Below are positions 1 through 9,613 of a stretch of 21,624 bases of DNA, in pieces (positions within the stretch are counted from its first letter, which is position 1; every line of letters begins with the position of its first letter). The DNA is taken from the NCBI GenBank assembly GCA_029238555.1, contig JAQWFV010000064.1, positions 1 to 21,624 of the forward strand, written 5' to 3'. Below the pieces are notes generated by a model that saw only the letters and a list, made by a program, of their open reading frames with translations, was not told where the DNA came from and did not search any database. Both the position numbers and the translations under genes were made by a program. This DNA is from Flavobacteriaceae bacterium. GTDB taxonomy: Bacteria > Bacteroidota > Bacteroidia > Flavobacteriales > Flavobacteriaceae.

Positions 1-1179
1 GGCACTTTGTTCAACTTCCTCCATATCAAGGGTGTGAACCACCACTTGATCACTTGCTTTGGGCTGAGATTCTTCCAAAGGATCTAAGGATTGAAAAGAA
101 GGTTTTTCAGGCGTGAGATTTATGGCCGCACGCTGCTCTTCCTCTAAGGTATGAATGATTTTTTTCGATTCTGTATTGACAATATTATTTTGTTGTTCTT
201 GATCAAATCCAGTGGCAATAACAGTTACCGCAATAGCTTCTCCTAAGGCACTGTCCTCTCCAACACCCATGATAATGTTAGCGCTATTTCCAGCCTCTGC
301 CTGAATGTATTCATTGATTTCTCCAATTTCATCTATGGTAATCTCTTGGCTTCCAGATACAATGAGCAATAACACATTTTTAGCTCCCGTAATTTTGTTG
401 TCGTTTAAGAGTGGAGAATCTAAGGCCTTAGAAATGGCTTCGTGTGCCCTACCAGATCCAGAGGCTTGAGAAGATCCCATGATCGCTGTACCAGAATTGG
501 CCAATACGGTTTTGGCATCTCTAAGGTCAATATTCTGAGTGTAGTGGTGGGTAATTACCTCAGCAATTCCTTTTGCTGCAGTGGCCAATACCTCGTCTGC
601 TTTTGAAAAACCAGCTTTAAAGCCTAGATTCCCATAAACCTCTCTGAGTTTATTGTTGTTAATGATAATTAACGAATCTACTTGGGATCGCAGATTTTCA
701 ATCCCTTTTTGGGCTTGTTCAGAACGCATTTTCCCCTCAAACTGAAAAGGAATGGTCACAATACCCACAGTTAAAATATCTAATTCTTTGGCTTGTTTGG
801 CAATCATTGGAGCTGCACCAGTCCCTGTGCCACCACCCATTCCGGCGGTAATAAACACCATTTTAGTAGTGGTGTCTAACATAGCTTTAATGTCTGTCAT
901 ACTCTCCAAAGCAGACTGCTCTCCCACCTCTGGGTTAGCACCAGCACCAAGACCTTCTGTAAGCGAAAGTCCTAATTGAATTTTATTGGGTACTGGAGAG
1001 TTTTGTAATGCCTGTGCGTCTGTGTTACACACCACAAAATCAACCCCGTTAATACCGGACTGGAACATGTGGTTAATTGCATTACTACCCCCGCCGCCAA
1101 CGCCAATGACTTTAATTACGTTGCTTTGGTTTTTTGGAAGGTCAAATGCAATACTGTCAAATTCGCTGTGATCACTCAT
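1..1179 (-). CDS. ftsZ: Cell division protein FtsZ (3' end outside the window)
   Basis: Tubulin-like GTPase that polymerises into the Z-ring and recruits the divisome at mid-cell. The reading frame is open from an ATG at 1179 to the window edge, giving 393 residues without a stop. Visible motifs are the glycine-rich nucleotide loop near residues 26-33 (GVGGGGSN), the FtsZ signature GGGTGTG at about 115-121, and the T7 synergy loop NIDLRDAK at about 216-223, whose two Asp residues (218 and 221) complete the GTPase site of the adjacent subunit. The GTPase core ends near residue 320. The remainder is an acidic, Gln/Glu-rich stretch that looks like the start of the long disordered linker of Bacteroidota FtsZ. 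The C-terminal peptide that binds FtsA is not in the window. It follows ftsA with a 27-bp gap and is probably co-transcribed with it. Confidence 0.97.
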   Translation of the reverse strand, partial: MSDHSEFDSIAFDLPKNQSNVIKVIGVGGGGSNAINHMFQSGINGVDFVVCNTDAQALQNSPVPNKIQLGLSLTEGLGAGANPEVGEQSALESMTDIKAMLDTTTKMVFITAGMGGGTGTGAAPMIAKQAKELDILTVGIVTIPFQFEGKMRSEQAQKGIENLRSQVDSLIIINNNKLREVYGNLGFKAGFSKADEVLATAAKGIAEVITHHYTQNIDLRDAKTVLANSGTAIMGSSQASGSGRAHEAISKALDSPLLNDNKITGAKNVLLLIVSGSQEITIDEIGEINEYIQAEAGNSANIIMGVGEDSALGEAIAVTVIATGFDQEQQNNIVNTESKKIIHTLEEEQRAAINLTPEKPSFQSLDPLEESQPKASDQVVVHTLDMEEVEQSA

Positions 1180-1206
1180 AAATTTGGGTTCTTATATTTT
1201 GGTATT

Positions 1207-2532
1207 TTATTCTGCGTTGTCTAAAAAATCTTTCAATTTCTCTGACCATTTGTCAAAGATGTTTTTTCTTGGGGCTTTGGCCGCCTCTGGCGCCTTCTCA
1301 GCCGATGCTGCTTCAGAAACCTCTTCTTGAACTTCTTCCGTTGCGGACTCTGTTAGCGGTTTGTGCTTCGCATCTGAAGCCACCGCACTCATTAATAATC
1401 CTACCCCTGTAGCGTATAATGGCGAAGCAATTTCTTCTTCAGAATCTCCTGCAAGGTGCTCGTTGGGATACCCAATTCGAGTGTCCATCCCGGTAATGTA
1501 TTCTACCAGTTGCTTCAGGTGCTTTAACTGACTTCCCCCTCCTGTAAGCACTATACCACCAATGAGTTTTTTCTTTTGCTCCTCATGGCCGTAATTTTTA
1601 ATTTCTACATAGACCTGCTCTATAATTTCTACGACTCTTGCGTGAATAATTTTAGAGAGATTCTTTAAGGTAATCTCTTTTGGATCTCTTCCTCTCAATC
1701 CTGGAATAGAGACAATTTCATTGTCTTTGTTCTCTCCTGGCCAAGCAGACCCAAACTTTATTTTTAAGAGCTCTGCCTGCTTTTCAATAATGGAGCAGCC
1801 CTCTTTAATATCTTCTGTAATGACGTTACCCCCAAATGGGATCACGGCAGTATGGCGTATAATACCATCTTTAAAAATAGCTAGATCCGTAGTACCCCCT
1901 CCTATATCTATGAGCGCCACACCAGCTTCTTTTTCTTCCTGACTCAAGACTGCATTGGCAGACGCTAGAGGCTCAAGGGATATTTCTCCCAGATTTAGAC
2001 CAGCACTCTTAATGCAGCGAACAATATTTTTTATAGAAGACACCTGTCCTACAACCACATGGAAATTAGCTTCTAGACGCCCACCATACATACCCATGGG
2101 CTCTTTTATTTCTGCCTGACCGTCTACCTTAAACTCCTGGGGTAGTACATGAATAATTTCCTCTCCTGGAAGCATCACTAATTTATACACCTGGTTGCAA
2201 AGGTTGTCTACATCTTCATAACCAATCACTTCTTCTGAATTGGCACGCGTAATATAATCTGAGTGTTGTAGCGAACGAATATGCTGTCCGGCTATTCCCA
2301 CAGATACCGTATCTATTTTCAAGCCAGAATCTGTTTCTGCTTGTTGAACCGCTTGTTGAATAGACTCAATGGTTTGTGTAATATTATTCACTACACCTCT
2401 GTGAACCCCCAAACTTTTAGATTTCCCAATACCGAGAATTTCTATTTTACCATACTCGTTCTCCTTCCCAATAATGGCTACGATCTTAGTAGTTCCAATA
2501 TCTAAGCCAACAGAATAATTTGTCTCTTTCAT
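1207..2532 (-). CDS. ftsA: Cell division protein FtsA
   Basis: Actin-like ATPase that tethers FtsZ to the inner membrane and relays signals to the septal wall synthases. The 441-residue product has the phosphate-1 motif GLDIGTTK at residues 9-16, the phosphate-2 motif IDIGGGTTDL at 208-217 and an adenosine-type motif TGGGSQ further on. After the ATPase core comes a Glu/Ala/Pro-rich linker of about 40 residues, then a C-terminal amphipathic helix (KNIFDKWSEKLKDFL) that fits the membrane-targeting sequence of FtsA. I chose the ATG at 2532, just before the conserved N-terminus. A TTG at 2562 would add ten residues and overlap ftsQ by 17 bp, which is less likely. With the ATG start the gene begins 13 bp after ftsQ ends. 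Confidence 0.96.
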   Translation of the reverse strand: MKETNYSVGLDIGTTKIVAIIGKENEYGKIEILGIGKSKSLGVHRGVVNNITQTIESIQQAVQQAETDSGLKIDTVSVGIAGQHIRSLQHSDYITRANSEEVIGYEDVDNLCNQVYKLVMLPGEEIIHVLPQEFKVDGQAEIKEPMGMYGGRLEANFHVVVGQVSSIKNIVRCIKSAGLNLGEISLEPLASANAVLSQEEKEAGVALIDIGGGTTDLAIFKDGIIRHTAVIPFGGNVITEDIKEGCSIIEKQAELLKIKFGSAWPGENKDNEIVSIPGLRGRDPKEITLKNLSKIIHARVVEIIEQVYVEIKNYGHEEQKKKLIGGIVLTGGGSQLKHLKQLVEYITGMDTRIGYPNEHLAGDSEEEIASPLYATGVGLLMSAVASDAKHKPLTESATEEVQEEVSEAASAEKAPEAAKAPRKNIFDKWSEKLKDFLDNAE

Positions 2533-2545
2533 CTGAGTATTATTA

Positions 2546-3265
2546 TTAATTTTTGGTGGCAACCACCTGATTTTTAAACCTTACATCTACCAAAGAATAG
2601 CTTTGGAGACTATTGTCTTTTAGGGCTTTATTATAAAAAGCCTTAAAATTAGAAGTCTTTTCTTGGAGTGCTGTTGCTGCTCCAAGGCGAACCTCAAATT
2701 GATCTAACCTACATTGCAACACATAGTCTTGATCTTTAATCACCCTAATTCCCACAATATTCTTTTTCAAGAAAACATCTCGGGACACAAATTCAATTAT
2801 TTTATGACAATCAGATAGACTTAGCGCAGAGATATTACCACTAATCATGGGCACCCTGGCAGAATGAAACTCAGAAAGTGGCATTGCCATTCCGCGAGTA
2901 TCTAGGTAATAAACAGAATCCGTTACCACCCTAGCTTCTGGTGTCCTCTGTGTAAGTAAGGCCCTAAGTGCCCCATCTACAGTCATATAAACTGTGGCAT
3001 TCTGAAGCATAGGGTCTTCACTGAGCCACCGCTCAATTGTACTCAAAGCTACTTTATCTTTTGGGGCTTTAAAAGCCCCTTTCTGTTTAACTATTAACAT
3101 TTTATTAACCGCCTCATAGGTGTTGTACAAATTGTCATTTCCAATAAATTTTAAGTCAATATCAGTGACTATTCTTCGCTCATTTCTGTAATTGGTGAAA
3201 GCGTATAGGCCCACCAAAATAAAGCAGATAAGGATCATTTGAATAACTTTCCATACTCTTTTCAT
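2546..3265 (-). CDS. ftsQ: Cell division protein FtsQ
   Basis: Bitopic divisome protein that in other bacteria links the early Z-ring proteins to the FtsWI synthase through FtsL and FtsB. The 239-residue product has a short basic cytoplasmic tail and a single membrane segment at about residues 5-23. A POTRA-like region follows (ITDIDLKFIGNDN-type start at about 35, residues to about 100), then a beta-rich periplasmic domain. Sequence conservation in FtsQ is low, so the assignment rests on topology, size and its position between murC and ftsA. Its ATG overlaps the murC stop codon (ATGA, 3262-3265), indicating translational coupling. Confidence 0.9.
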   Translation of the reverse strand: MKRVWKVIQMILICFILVGLYAFTNYRNERRIVTDIDLKFIGNDNLYNTYEAVNKMLIVKQKGAFKAPKDKVALSTIERWLSEDPMLQNATVYMTVDGALRALLTQRTPEARVVTDSVYYLDTRGMAMPLSEFHSARVPMISGNISALSLSDCHKIIEFVSRDVFLKKNIVGIRVIKDQDYVLQCRLDQFEVRLGAATALQEKTSNFKAFYNKALKDNSLQSYSLVDVRFKNQVVATKN

Positions 3266-4602
3266 AACAAAGCTTCTTTAAAATGAACCACTTGTTTTCC
3301 TATGTCCCCAGCACCTAAACTCACTAAGACCTCGGGAGGGTTTTCTTCAAGGTTTTTCAATACCTCTGCCACACTCAATTTTGATTTTATCTTTGAGCTG
3401 ATCAAACCGAGTAACCACTCAGAGGTTACCCCTTCAATAGCTTGCTCCCTGGCTGGATAAATATCCAATAAAAAAAGGCTGTCGAACTGAGACAAACTGG
3501 CCGCAAATTCATGGGCAAAATCTTGGGTGCGCGAATACAAATGCGGTTGAAAAATGGCGGTGATTTTTTTATTTGGATACTGCGCCCTCAATGTTTGATA
3601 TATGGCATTTATAGCCGTTGGATGGTGGGCATAGTCGTCTACATAAACCCTATCTGGTGTATTAATCTCATAAGAAAAACGTCTGGCAATTCCCTTAAAG
3701 CCGGACAATGCATTAATTAAATCATGAGCAGGGACCCCCTGAGAATAAGCCATGGCAAAAGCCACAAGCGCATTGAGCACATTGTGCTTGCCTGGCATAG
3801 GAAACAATACTGATTTAAAAGTTTCCCTAGGGGTATGAATATTAGCCAAAGTCTGCCCAGAGACTACTTTTAAATCCGAAATATAATAATCTGAGCTCTC
3901 GCGTTCCCCATAGCTAATTCCCGGAATAGCCAGGTCTTCATGAACAAACAAATTTTCCTTCAATGGCACAAGTCCCGCAAAGGAATAAAAGCTGTCTTCG
4001 AGCGCTTTGGCAGACTTGTAGATATCTAAATGATCTGCATCTGTAGAAGTAATACAAGCTACATTAGGAGATAAATTCAAGAACGACCTATCAAATTCGT
4101 CTGCCTCTACCACAGTAATTTCCGTGTCTTTAAGCAATAAATTACTACCAAAATTATGTGCTATGCCTCCCAAAAAAGCGGTGATATTCACCCCTGAGGC
4201 GTCTAATAAATAAGCCAGCATGGCAGAAGTAGTTGTTTTTCCATGGGTGCCAGCTACCGCGTAACAGAAGCTCAATTCAGTAGATTCTCCCAACAAAACA
4301 GCTCTTTTAATCATCTTAAAGCCATTGGACTTAAAATAAGAAAACCAATCGCTGCTTTGCGGAACCGCAGGCGTATAAATCACTTTAGTGACAGAAGGAC
4401 TATTGAATTCTTTAGGCAACAACGCACTGTTGTCTTCATAAAATACCCTAATTCCTAATGACTCTAAAGATGTAGTAATATCCGACTCACTAAGGTCATA
4501 ACCCACTACACAAAAACCCTTTAAGGCGTAATACTTAGCCAAGGCCGACATTCCTATGCCGCCTATTCCTAAAAAAAAGTATGTGTCTAAAGTATTATTC
4601 AT
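3262..4602 (-). CDS. murC: UDP-N-acetylmuramate--L-alanine ligase MurC
   Basis: Cytoplasmic Mur ligase that adds L-alanine to UDP-MurNAc using ATP, the first step of stem-peptide assembly. The 446-residue product has the UDP-binding Rossmann domain starting FLGIGGIGMSALA at about residues 10-22. The ATP-binding P-loop GTHGKTTT lies at 118-125, and a central-domain DADHLD motif and the HHPTAI segment of the C-terminal domain follow. Length is normal for the family. The start ATG at 4602 lies directly before the conserved first beta strand. Unlike its neighbours it is preceded by a 130-bp gap after murG, so a secondary promoter is possible. It overlaps ftsQ by 4 bp. Confidence 0.97.
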   Translation of the reverse strand: MNNTLDTYFFLGIGGIGMSALAKYYALKGFCVVGYDLSESDITTSLESLGIRVFYEDNSALLPKEFNSPSVTKVIYTPAVPQSSDWFSYFKSNGFKMIKRAVLLGESTELSFCYAVAGTHGKTTTSAMLAYLLDASGVNITAFLGGIAHNFGSNLLLKDTEITVVEADEFDRSFLNLSPNVACITSTDADHLDIYKSAKALEDSFYSFAGLVPLKENLFVHEDLAIPGISYGERESSDYYISDLKVVSGQTLANIHTPRETFKSVLFPMPGKHNVLNALVAFAMAYSQGVPAHDLINALSGFKGIARRFSYEINTPDRVYVDDYAHHPTAINAIYQTLRAQYPNKKITAIFQPHLYSRTQDFAHEFAASLSQFDSLFLLDIYPAREQAIEGVTSEWLLGLISSKIKSKLSVAEVLKNLEENPPEVLVSLGAGDIGKQVVHFKEALL

Positions 4603-4732
4603 TGATATACTTGTGCAAAAATCAATCCCGTGAATGTTGTATTAAAATGCGTAAACAGTATTTTTTAAGGCGCTTTTACGACTAAAGTCCATGCCTTTGA
4701 ATGGCTGTTTAATAATATTTGTACCTGTTGAT
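4603..4732. other. murG-murC intergenic gap (130 bp)
   Basis: This is the only sizeable gap inside the otherwise tightly packed division cluster. It contains no convincing open frame. On the minus strand GATTTTTG (4616-4623) is one mismatch from the Bacteroidota -7 element TAnnTTTG and sits about 14 bp before the murC start, so an internal promoter for murC-ftsQAZ is possible but weak. An imperfect inverted repeat (CCAT...ATGG, about 4691-4706) is too short and lacks the T-run of an intrinsic terminator. Confidence 0.35.
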
Positions 4733-5833
4733 TTATTTTGAATGTTTTTCGATAATTTTTTTAATGGTCTTTACAATAGTGTCAGTTGCATGGGGCTTAG
4801 CCATTTTTTGCATGGCATCTCCCATAGAGGATTGAAGCGCCAAATCTTTGGTAACACGCTCAAATAGCCCCTGAAAATTATTTTCTAAGTCTGCCTCTCT
4901 AATCATTTCACCCGCACCCATAGCAACAACCGCTGCTGCATTTTTTGTTTGGTGGTCTTCTGCCACGTTAGGCGATGGTATTAATAGGGCTGGTTTCCCC
5001 ACAAGCATTAATTCAGATACGGCTCCTGCACCTGCCCTTGAAATTACATAGTCCGCAGCAGCGTAAGCCAGTGGCATATTTGAAATAAAATCAAATAGCT
5101 GCACCTTATCCGACTGGAAACCCTTGTATTCATCGTAATACAACGCACCACATTGCCACAACAATTGAATTCCCTGACTGTCAAAATAAGACAATTGGCT
5201 GGCTATAAATGCATTGATTCTTTTTGCCCCCATACTCCCTCCTAGCACCAATAAGACAGGTAGATTAGACTGAAGTTTAAATTCCGTGAAGCCCTTTTCT
5301 TTTGGAGGTAATTCAAACTGAATACCTGCTCGTATTGGATTTCCTGAATATACTAGGGGGGCTTCTGGAAAATACTTTTCCATATTTGGATAAGCCACAC
5401 AAATAGCCTTTGCTTTTTTGGAGAGCCATTTATTGGTCACTCCTGCGTAAGAATTCTGCTCTTGAATGAGGGTTGGGAATCCCAACCACTGAGCCATTTT
5501 AAGCAAAGGGGCAGAGGCATAGCCTCCAGTACCAATCACCAGGTCTGGCTTTACGCGCAATAGAATAAAAAAAGACTGCCATAGACTCCACAGCAATTTG
5601 AAAGGAAAAACAAGCAGAGCGACAGATAGTTTTCTAGACAGTCCAGAAATCCAAAGCCCTTTAATAGCGTACCCGGCCTCTGGAACTTTTTTCATTTCCA
5701 TTTTTCCCTTAGCTCCTACGAACAAAAATGACGCATTGGGATAAGCCTTTTCTAGGCCTTGAGCAATGGCAATAGCAGGATAAATATGACCTCCTGTTCC
5801 GCCTCCAGACAATATGAATTTATAGCTGCTCAC
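4733..5833 (-). CDS. murG: UDP-GlcNAc:lipid I N-acetylglucosaminyltransferase MurG
   Basis: Peripheral membrane GT-B glycosyltransferase that transfers GlcNAc onto lipid I to make lipid II. The 366-residue product opens with the G-loop SGGGTGGHIYPA at about residues 9-20. The second glycine-rich loop GGSMGAKRIN lies near the middle, and the UDP-GlcNAc-binding segment VSELMLVGKPALLIPSP with the downstream DHQTKNA lies in the C-terminal domain. The start is a GTG at 5833, placed eight codons before the G-loop. It lies within the end of ftsW, giving a 14-bp overlap, and no ATG is available near the conserved N-terminus. Confidence 0.97.
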   Translation of the reverse strand: MSSYKFILSGGGTGGHIYPAIAIAQGLEKAYPNASFLFVGAKGKMEMKKVPEAGYAIKGLWISGLSRKLSVALLVFPFKLLWSLWQSFFILLRVKPDLVIGTGGYASAPLLKMAQWLGFPTLIQEQNSYAGVTNKWLSKKAKAICVAYPNMEKYFPEAPLVYSGNPIRAGIQFELPPKEKGFTEFKLQSNLPVLLVLGGSMGAKRINAFIASQLSYFDSQGIQLLWQCGALYYDEYKGFQSDKVQLFDFISNMPLAYAAADYVISRAGAGAVSELMLVGKPALLIPSPNVAEDHQTKNAAAVVAMGAGEMIREADLENNFQGLFERVTKDLALQSSMGDAMQKMAKPHATDTIVKTIKKIIEKHSK

Positions 5834-7016
5834 TTAATATTTCTAAAGGGTTTGTCGTTTCTTCTGTAACTGCTTCTGGTGCCGTTTGGGCCTTTTTATT
5901 ACTCGCACTTAGTATAATTCCCAGGGCCAAACAAGTCATCCAAATAGAGGTTCCACCGCTACTGATGAGCGGCAAGGTTTGCCCAGTCACTGGCAAAAGA
6001 GATACGGCCACTCCCATATTAATAAAAGCCTGAAATACAATAGGTAAACCCACCCCTAAAGCGATGAGTTTAGCAAAAAAAGTAGGTGCCCCATTGGCTA
6101 TAACTATGATTCTAATGAGTAAAAACAAGTATAGACCCAAAACAATAAAGCCTCCTATCATACCGTATTCCTCAATAATAATGGCAAAAATAAAATCCGA
6201 TGAGCTCTGAGGTAAAAAGTTTTTCATCACGCTTTTTCCTGCCCCTAATCCAAAAACACCTCCGGTTGCAATAGCAATTTTAGCCCGCTCTACCTGGTAA
6301 TCTGCCTCGGTAATTTCATCTGAAGAAAAATTTTCAATACGACTCATCCAAGTGTCTACCCTATTGGGAAAAAGCCCAGGAAAAGCCTTTGCAGTCATGA
6401 CAAACAATGCGCCCATAACCAGACCCGTCGTGGCTATCCCTAAAAGGTATTTAAATGGGTAGCCTCCAATAAAACAAAGCATCATGACCATGGAAAAAAG
6501 AATAGCAGCCGTAGAAAAATTGGCTGGAAAAACCAAAGCAACTACACTAAAAACCGGCAACCACAAGGGCAGTATAGATTCTGTAAACCGAATGGATTGG
6601 TCTTTAATTTTAGACAGATACCGCGCTATATAGACCATTAAAACCACCATGGCCAAGGTAGAGGTCTGAAAACCTATAGAGGTAAAGGGAATTTTAATCC
6701 ACCTACTGGCATTGGCACCATCAATGGTACTTCCTTGCGCCAAGGTGTATACCAATAACAGCAAGACTATAGGCAATCCTATGAGGGAAAGTCCCTTAAA
6801 AAAATGAGTGGGTATTTTATGTATTCCAAACATAATGACAAAACCCATACCCAATAGAAATGCATGCTTTGCCAAGTGACCTATAGCCGTACCATTTTGC
6901 ACCACATTTTCTAAGTTACCACTGGCACTATACACAGGCAAGAAAGATATGAGCGCCAATAGCGCTACTACCGCCCACATGGCTTTATCTCCTTGTATGT
7001 TTTTAAATATGCCCAA
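5820..7016 (-). CDS. ftsW: Septal peptidoglycan glycosyltransferase FtsW (SEDS family)
   Basis: Polytopic inner-membrane SEDS protein that polymerises lipid II into septal glycan strands together with its partner transpeptidase FtsI. The 398-residue product has about ten hydrophobic segments and the conserved VERAKIAIATGG...GLGAG loop. The segment PQSSSDFIFAIIIEEYG (with the SEDS Asp) and the late motif GQTLPLISSGGTS are also present. The start is probably the TTG at 7016, two bases after the murD stop, because the GDKAMWAVVALLAL region that follows is part of the flavobacterial N-terminus. An ATG at 6980, preceded by AAGGAGA, is an alternative but would cut into that region. A charged C-terminal tail of about 25 residues follows the last membrane segment. 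Confidence 0.95.
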   Translation of the reverse strand: MGIFKNIQGDKAMWAVVALLALISFLPVYSASGNLENVVQNGTAIGHLAKHAFLLGMGFVIMFGIHKIPTHFFKGLSLIGLPIVLLLLVYTLAQGSTIDGANASRWIKIPFTSIGFQTSTLAMVVLMVYIARYLSKIKDQSIRFTESILPLWLPVFSVVALVFPANFSTAAILFSMVMMLCFIGGYPFKYLLGIATTGLVMGALFVMTAKAFPGLFPNRVDTWMSRIENFSSDEITEADYQVERAKIAIATGGVFGLGAGKSVMKNFLPQSSSDFIFAIIIEEYGMIGGFIVLGLYLFLLIRIIVIANGAPTFFAKLIALGVGLPIVFQAFINMGVAVSLLPVTGQTLPLISSGGTSIWMTCLALGIILSASNKKAQTAPEAVTEETTNPLEILSEQL

Positions 7017-7018
7017 TC

Positions 7019-8371
7019 TTATAAGTTTTTAACAGCGGCTTTAAACTGATCCCCCCTGTCTTCGTAATTTTTAAATAAATCAAAACTCGCACAGGCTGGA
7101 GACAACAAAACCGTCTCGCCTTTTTCTGCAATTTTATACGCTATTTTAACGGCCTCATCCATAGAAGTCGTTTCTACCAATATATCTGTGGCCTTTGAAA
7201 AGACTGATTTTAGTGTGTTATTATCTGTCCCCAAGCAAATAATTGCTTTCACCTTCTCTCTAACCATGGACATTAATGGCATATAGTCATTTCCTTTGTC
7301 TACTCCTCCAACAATCCAAACCATAGGCGTTTTAACACTGTCTAATGCATAGAAAGTAGCATTGACATTGGTTGCTTTTGAATCGTTAATATAAATGACA
7401 TGCTGGATCTTAAGCACTTTCTCTAAACGATGTGGCGCTCCTTGAAAATGTTGCACACTATTGCGTATGGTTTCTTTTCTTATCTGAACCAAGGCTGCTG
7501 CTGCGGAAGCTGCCATGGTATTTTTAACGTTATGAGTGCCCTCTAAGGCCAATGTATTGATCTGCATGCTAAATGTTTTTTGGTCCAATGCTATTTCTAT
7601 GTTTTCGCCTTTTTGACAGGCGCCATTATTAATTGTTTTTTGTGTACTAAATGGGATTCTTTTTCCTGTTTCGGGAAACTGAGCTAAAGCAGCTCCAATC
7701 ACCTCGCAATCTGCGTCATAGATTAAATAATCCGTAGGCAATTGATTCATTGATATGCGAAACTTTGCAGCCGTATAAAGATCCATATCATAACCGTATC
7801 GGTCTAAATGATCTGGAGATATATTGGTGATTACAGCGATATGTGGCCTAAAATTTTCAATATTGTCCAATTGAAAACTACTGAGCTCTAATACGTAGTA
7901 ATCTATCTTTTTAGCCTCTGGCAAATGGGCTTCATACACCAGTTTCGCAAAGCTTAGGCCAATATTACCCCCCATAGCGACAGCCTTCCCGTCGGATTTC
8001 AAAATATGATGGGTCAGCATGGTCGTGGTGGTTTTGCCGTTGCTGCCAGTAATACCTATCAATACAGCGTCGGTGTAACGAGCCGCAAATTCCACCTCAT
8101 CAATCACCGGAACCCCTTTCTGGCGCAATGCCAAAACCAAGGGTGCCGTATCTGGAATACCAGGGCTTTTAACCACAAGATCTGCTGCCAAAATAGCGGC
8201 TTCACTGTGTCCATTTTCTTCCCAAGGAATCTCATTTTGTACAAGAACGTTTTTAAAGGCAGCTTGAATAGTGCCATGATCAGACACCAATACACGGTAC
8301 CCTTGTTGCTGCCCTAAAAGGGCGGCACCAACACCACTCTCCCCTGCACCTAAAACTGCTAGAAATTTCAT
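7019..8371 (-). CDS. murD: UDP-N-acetylmuramoyl-L-alanine--D-glutamate ligase MurD
   Basis: Cytoplasmic Mur ligase that adds D-glutamate to UDP-MurNAc-L-Ala. With the start chosen here the protein has 450 residues. It begins with the dinucleotide-type fold FLAVLGAGESGVGAA (residues 3-17) and carries KSPGIP near 68-73, the ATP P-loop GSNGKTTTT at 109-117, and NISPDHLDRYG in the central domain. The ATG at 8371 overlaps the mraY stop (TAATG), the usual coupling arrangement. A longer frame from 8428 would add 19 residues read from inside mraY that do not belong to the family, so I rejected it. Confidence 0.96.
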   Translation of the reverse strand: MKFLAVLGAGESGVGAALLGQQQGYRVLVSDHGTIQAAFKNVLVQNEIPWEENGHSEAAILAADLVVKSPGIPDTAPLVLALRQKGVPVIDEVEFAARYTDAVLIGITGSNGKTTTTMLTHHILKSDGKAVAMGGNIGLSFAKLVYEAHLPEAKKIDYYVLELSSFQLDNIENFRPHIAVITNISPDHLDRYGYDMDLYTAAKFRISMNQLPTDYLIYDADCEVIGAALAQFPETGKRIPFSTQKTINNGACQKGENIEIALDQKTFSMQINTLALEGTHNVKNTMAASAAAALVQIRKETIRNSVQHFQGAPHRLEKVLKIQHVIYINDSKATNVNATFYALDSVKTPMVWIVGGVDKGNDYMPLMSMVREKVKAIICLGTDNNTLKSVFSKATDILVETTSMDEAVKIAYKIAEKGETVLLSPACASFDLFKNYEDRGDQFKAAVKNL

Positions 8372-9588
8372 TATCTCAGTTTTAAGGTCACAATGGTTAA
8401 GACGGCCAATAATATCCCCACAATCCAAAATCTGCTCACGATTTTACTTTCGTGATAGCCCAATTTCTGATAGTGGTGGTGCAATGGTGACATGAGGAAA
8501 ATACGCACCCCTTCACCGAATTTTTTCTTGGTGTATTTAAAATAACCCACCTGCAACATCACAGAGAGTGACTCAGCGAAAAAGACGCCGCACAAAAGCG
8601 GGATAAGTAATTCCTTTCTGATAATAATGGCAATAACTGCTATAATTCCACCAATAGTTAAGCTACCCGTATCGCCCATAAAAACTTGTGCTGGAAAAGC
8701 ATTATACCATAAGAAGCCAACCAGTGCACCTACAAAAGCAGCAATAAACACCACCAATTCACCCACCCTAGGGATAAACATAATATCTAAGTAGTCAGAG
8801 AAAATAACATTCCCTGAAATCCAAGCAAACACCCCCAAGGTAACCGCAATAATCGCAGAGGTTCCCGCAGCCAAACCGTCTATACCGTCCGTGAGATTTG
8901 CGCCGTTAGAAACTGCAGATACTATAAAAATGACTACTGGAATAAAAATGAGCCAAGCGTACTTCTCTGCACCTTCACCCGCCCAAGAAATCCAATTACT
9001 ATACTCTAATTCGTTGTTTTTGGTAAATGGTATGGTGGTTTTAGTAGACTTTATTTCAGGTCCTAAAAAACGACTCTTTACCACTTCTGTTTTTGGTACC
9101 GCAACCGCCTCTTTCATGGTAACACCTGGATGAAAATACAATGTAGCTCCAACGATAAGCCCAAGGACTACTTGCCCTAAGACTTTAAAAACCCCTTTTA
9201 AACCGGCCTTGTCTTTTTTGAAGATTTTAATATAATCATCTACAAAACCTATCGCACCCATCCAAAGCGTAGTTACGATAAGTAACACAATATAAATCTC
9301 GGCTAATTTAGCGAAGAGAAAAACAGGAACTAAAGTGGCTATAATGATAATTAAGCCACCCATAGTTGGGGTTCCCGCTTTTTGTTTTTGACCAGCCAAA
9401 CCAAGGTCCCGAACGGTCTCGCCTATTTGTTTTAACTGAAGGTATTCAATGATCTTTTTTCCAAATACTGTTGCAATTAATAGAGAAGTAATAATGGCCA
9501 ATGAAGCCCTGAAGGTTAAAAACCCAAACAGACTGGCCCCCGGAAATTGGTATTGCTTTTCTAAAAATTCAAATAAATAATACAACAT
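8371..9588 (-). CDS. mraY: Phospho-N-acetylmuramoyl-pentapeptide transferase MraY
   Basis: Integral membrane enzyme that attaches phospho-MurNAc-pentapeptide to undecaprenyl phosphate to form lipid I. The 405-residue product shows AGTPTMGG at residues 71-78, the DDYIK motif with Asp117/Asp118, the NLTDGIDGL motif at about 231-239, a later MGDTGSL segment, and the [10 protein letters not shown] histidine motif near the C-terminus. It is about 45 residues longer than the typical 360-residue enzyme. The extra length is a hydrophilic stretch at roughly 155-210, before the membrane segment that leads into NLTDGIDGL. The ATG at 9588 lies 25 bp after the murE stop. Confidence 0.97.
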   Translation of the reverse strand: MLYYLFEFLEKQYQFPGASLFGFLTFRASLAIITSLLIATVFGKKIIEYLQLKQIGETVRDLGLAGQKQKAGTPTMGGLIIIIATLVPVFLFAKLAEIYIVLLIVTTLWMGAIGFVDDYIKIFKKDKAGLKGVFKVLGQVVLGLIVGATLYFHPGVTMKEAVAVPKTEVVKSRFLGPEIKSTKTTIPFTKNNELEYSNWISWAGEGAEKYAWLIFIPVVIFIVSAVSNGANLTDGIDGLAAGTSAIIAVTLGVFAWISGNVIFSDYLDIMFIPRVGELVVFIAAFVGALVGFLWYNAFPAQVFMGDTGSLTIGGIIAVIAIIIRKELLIPLLCGVFFAESLSVMLQVGYFKYTKKKFGEGVRIFLMSPLHHHYQKLGYHESKIVSRFWIVGILLAVLTIVTLKLR

Positions 9589-9613
9589 AGTACTGCGCTT
9601 CTATTGGATTAGA

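Noticed and set aside
4680..4732. AATATTTG on the plus strand in the murG-murC gap as a promoter.
   Set aside because: It has one mismatch to the consensus and points towards no plus-strand gene.
8006..8317. 103-codon open frame on the plus strand inside murD.
   Set aside because: It is antisense to a well-supported gene, has no recognisable domain, and its composition looks like a shadow of murD codons.
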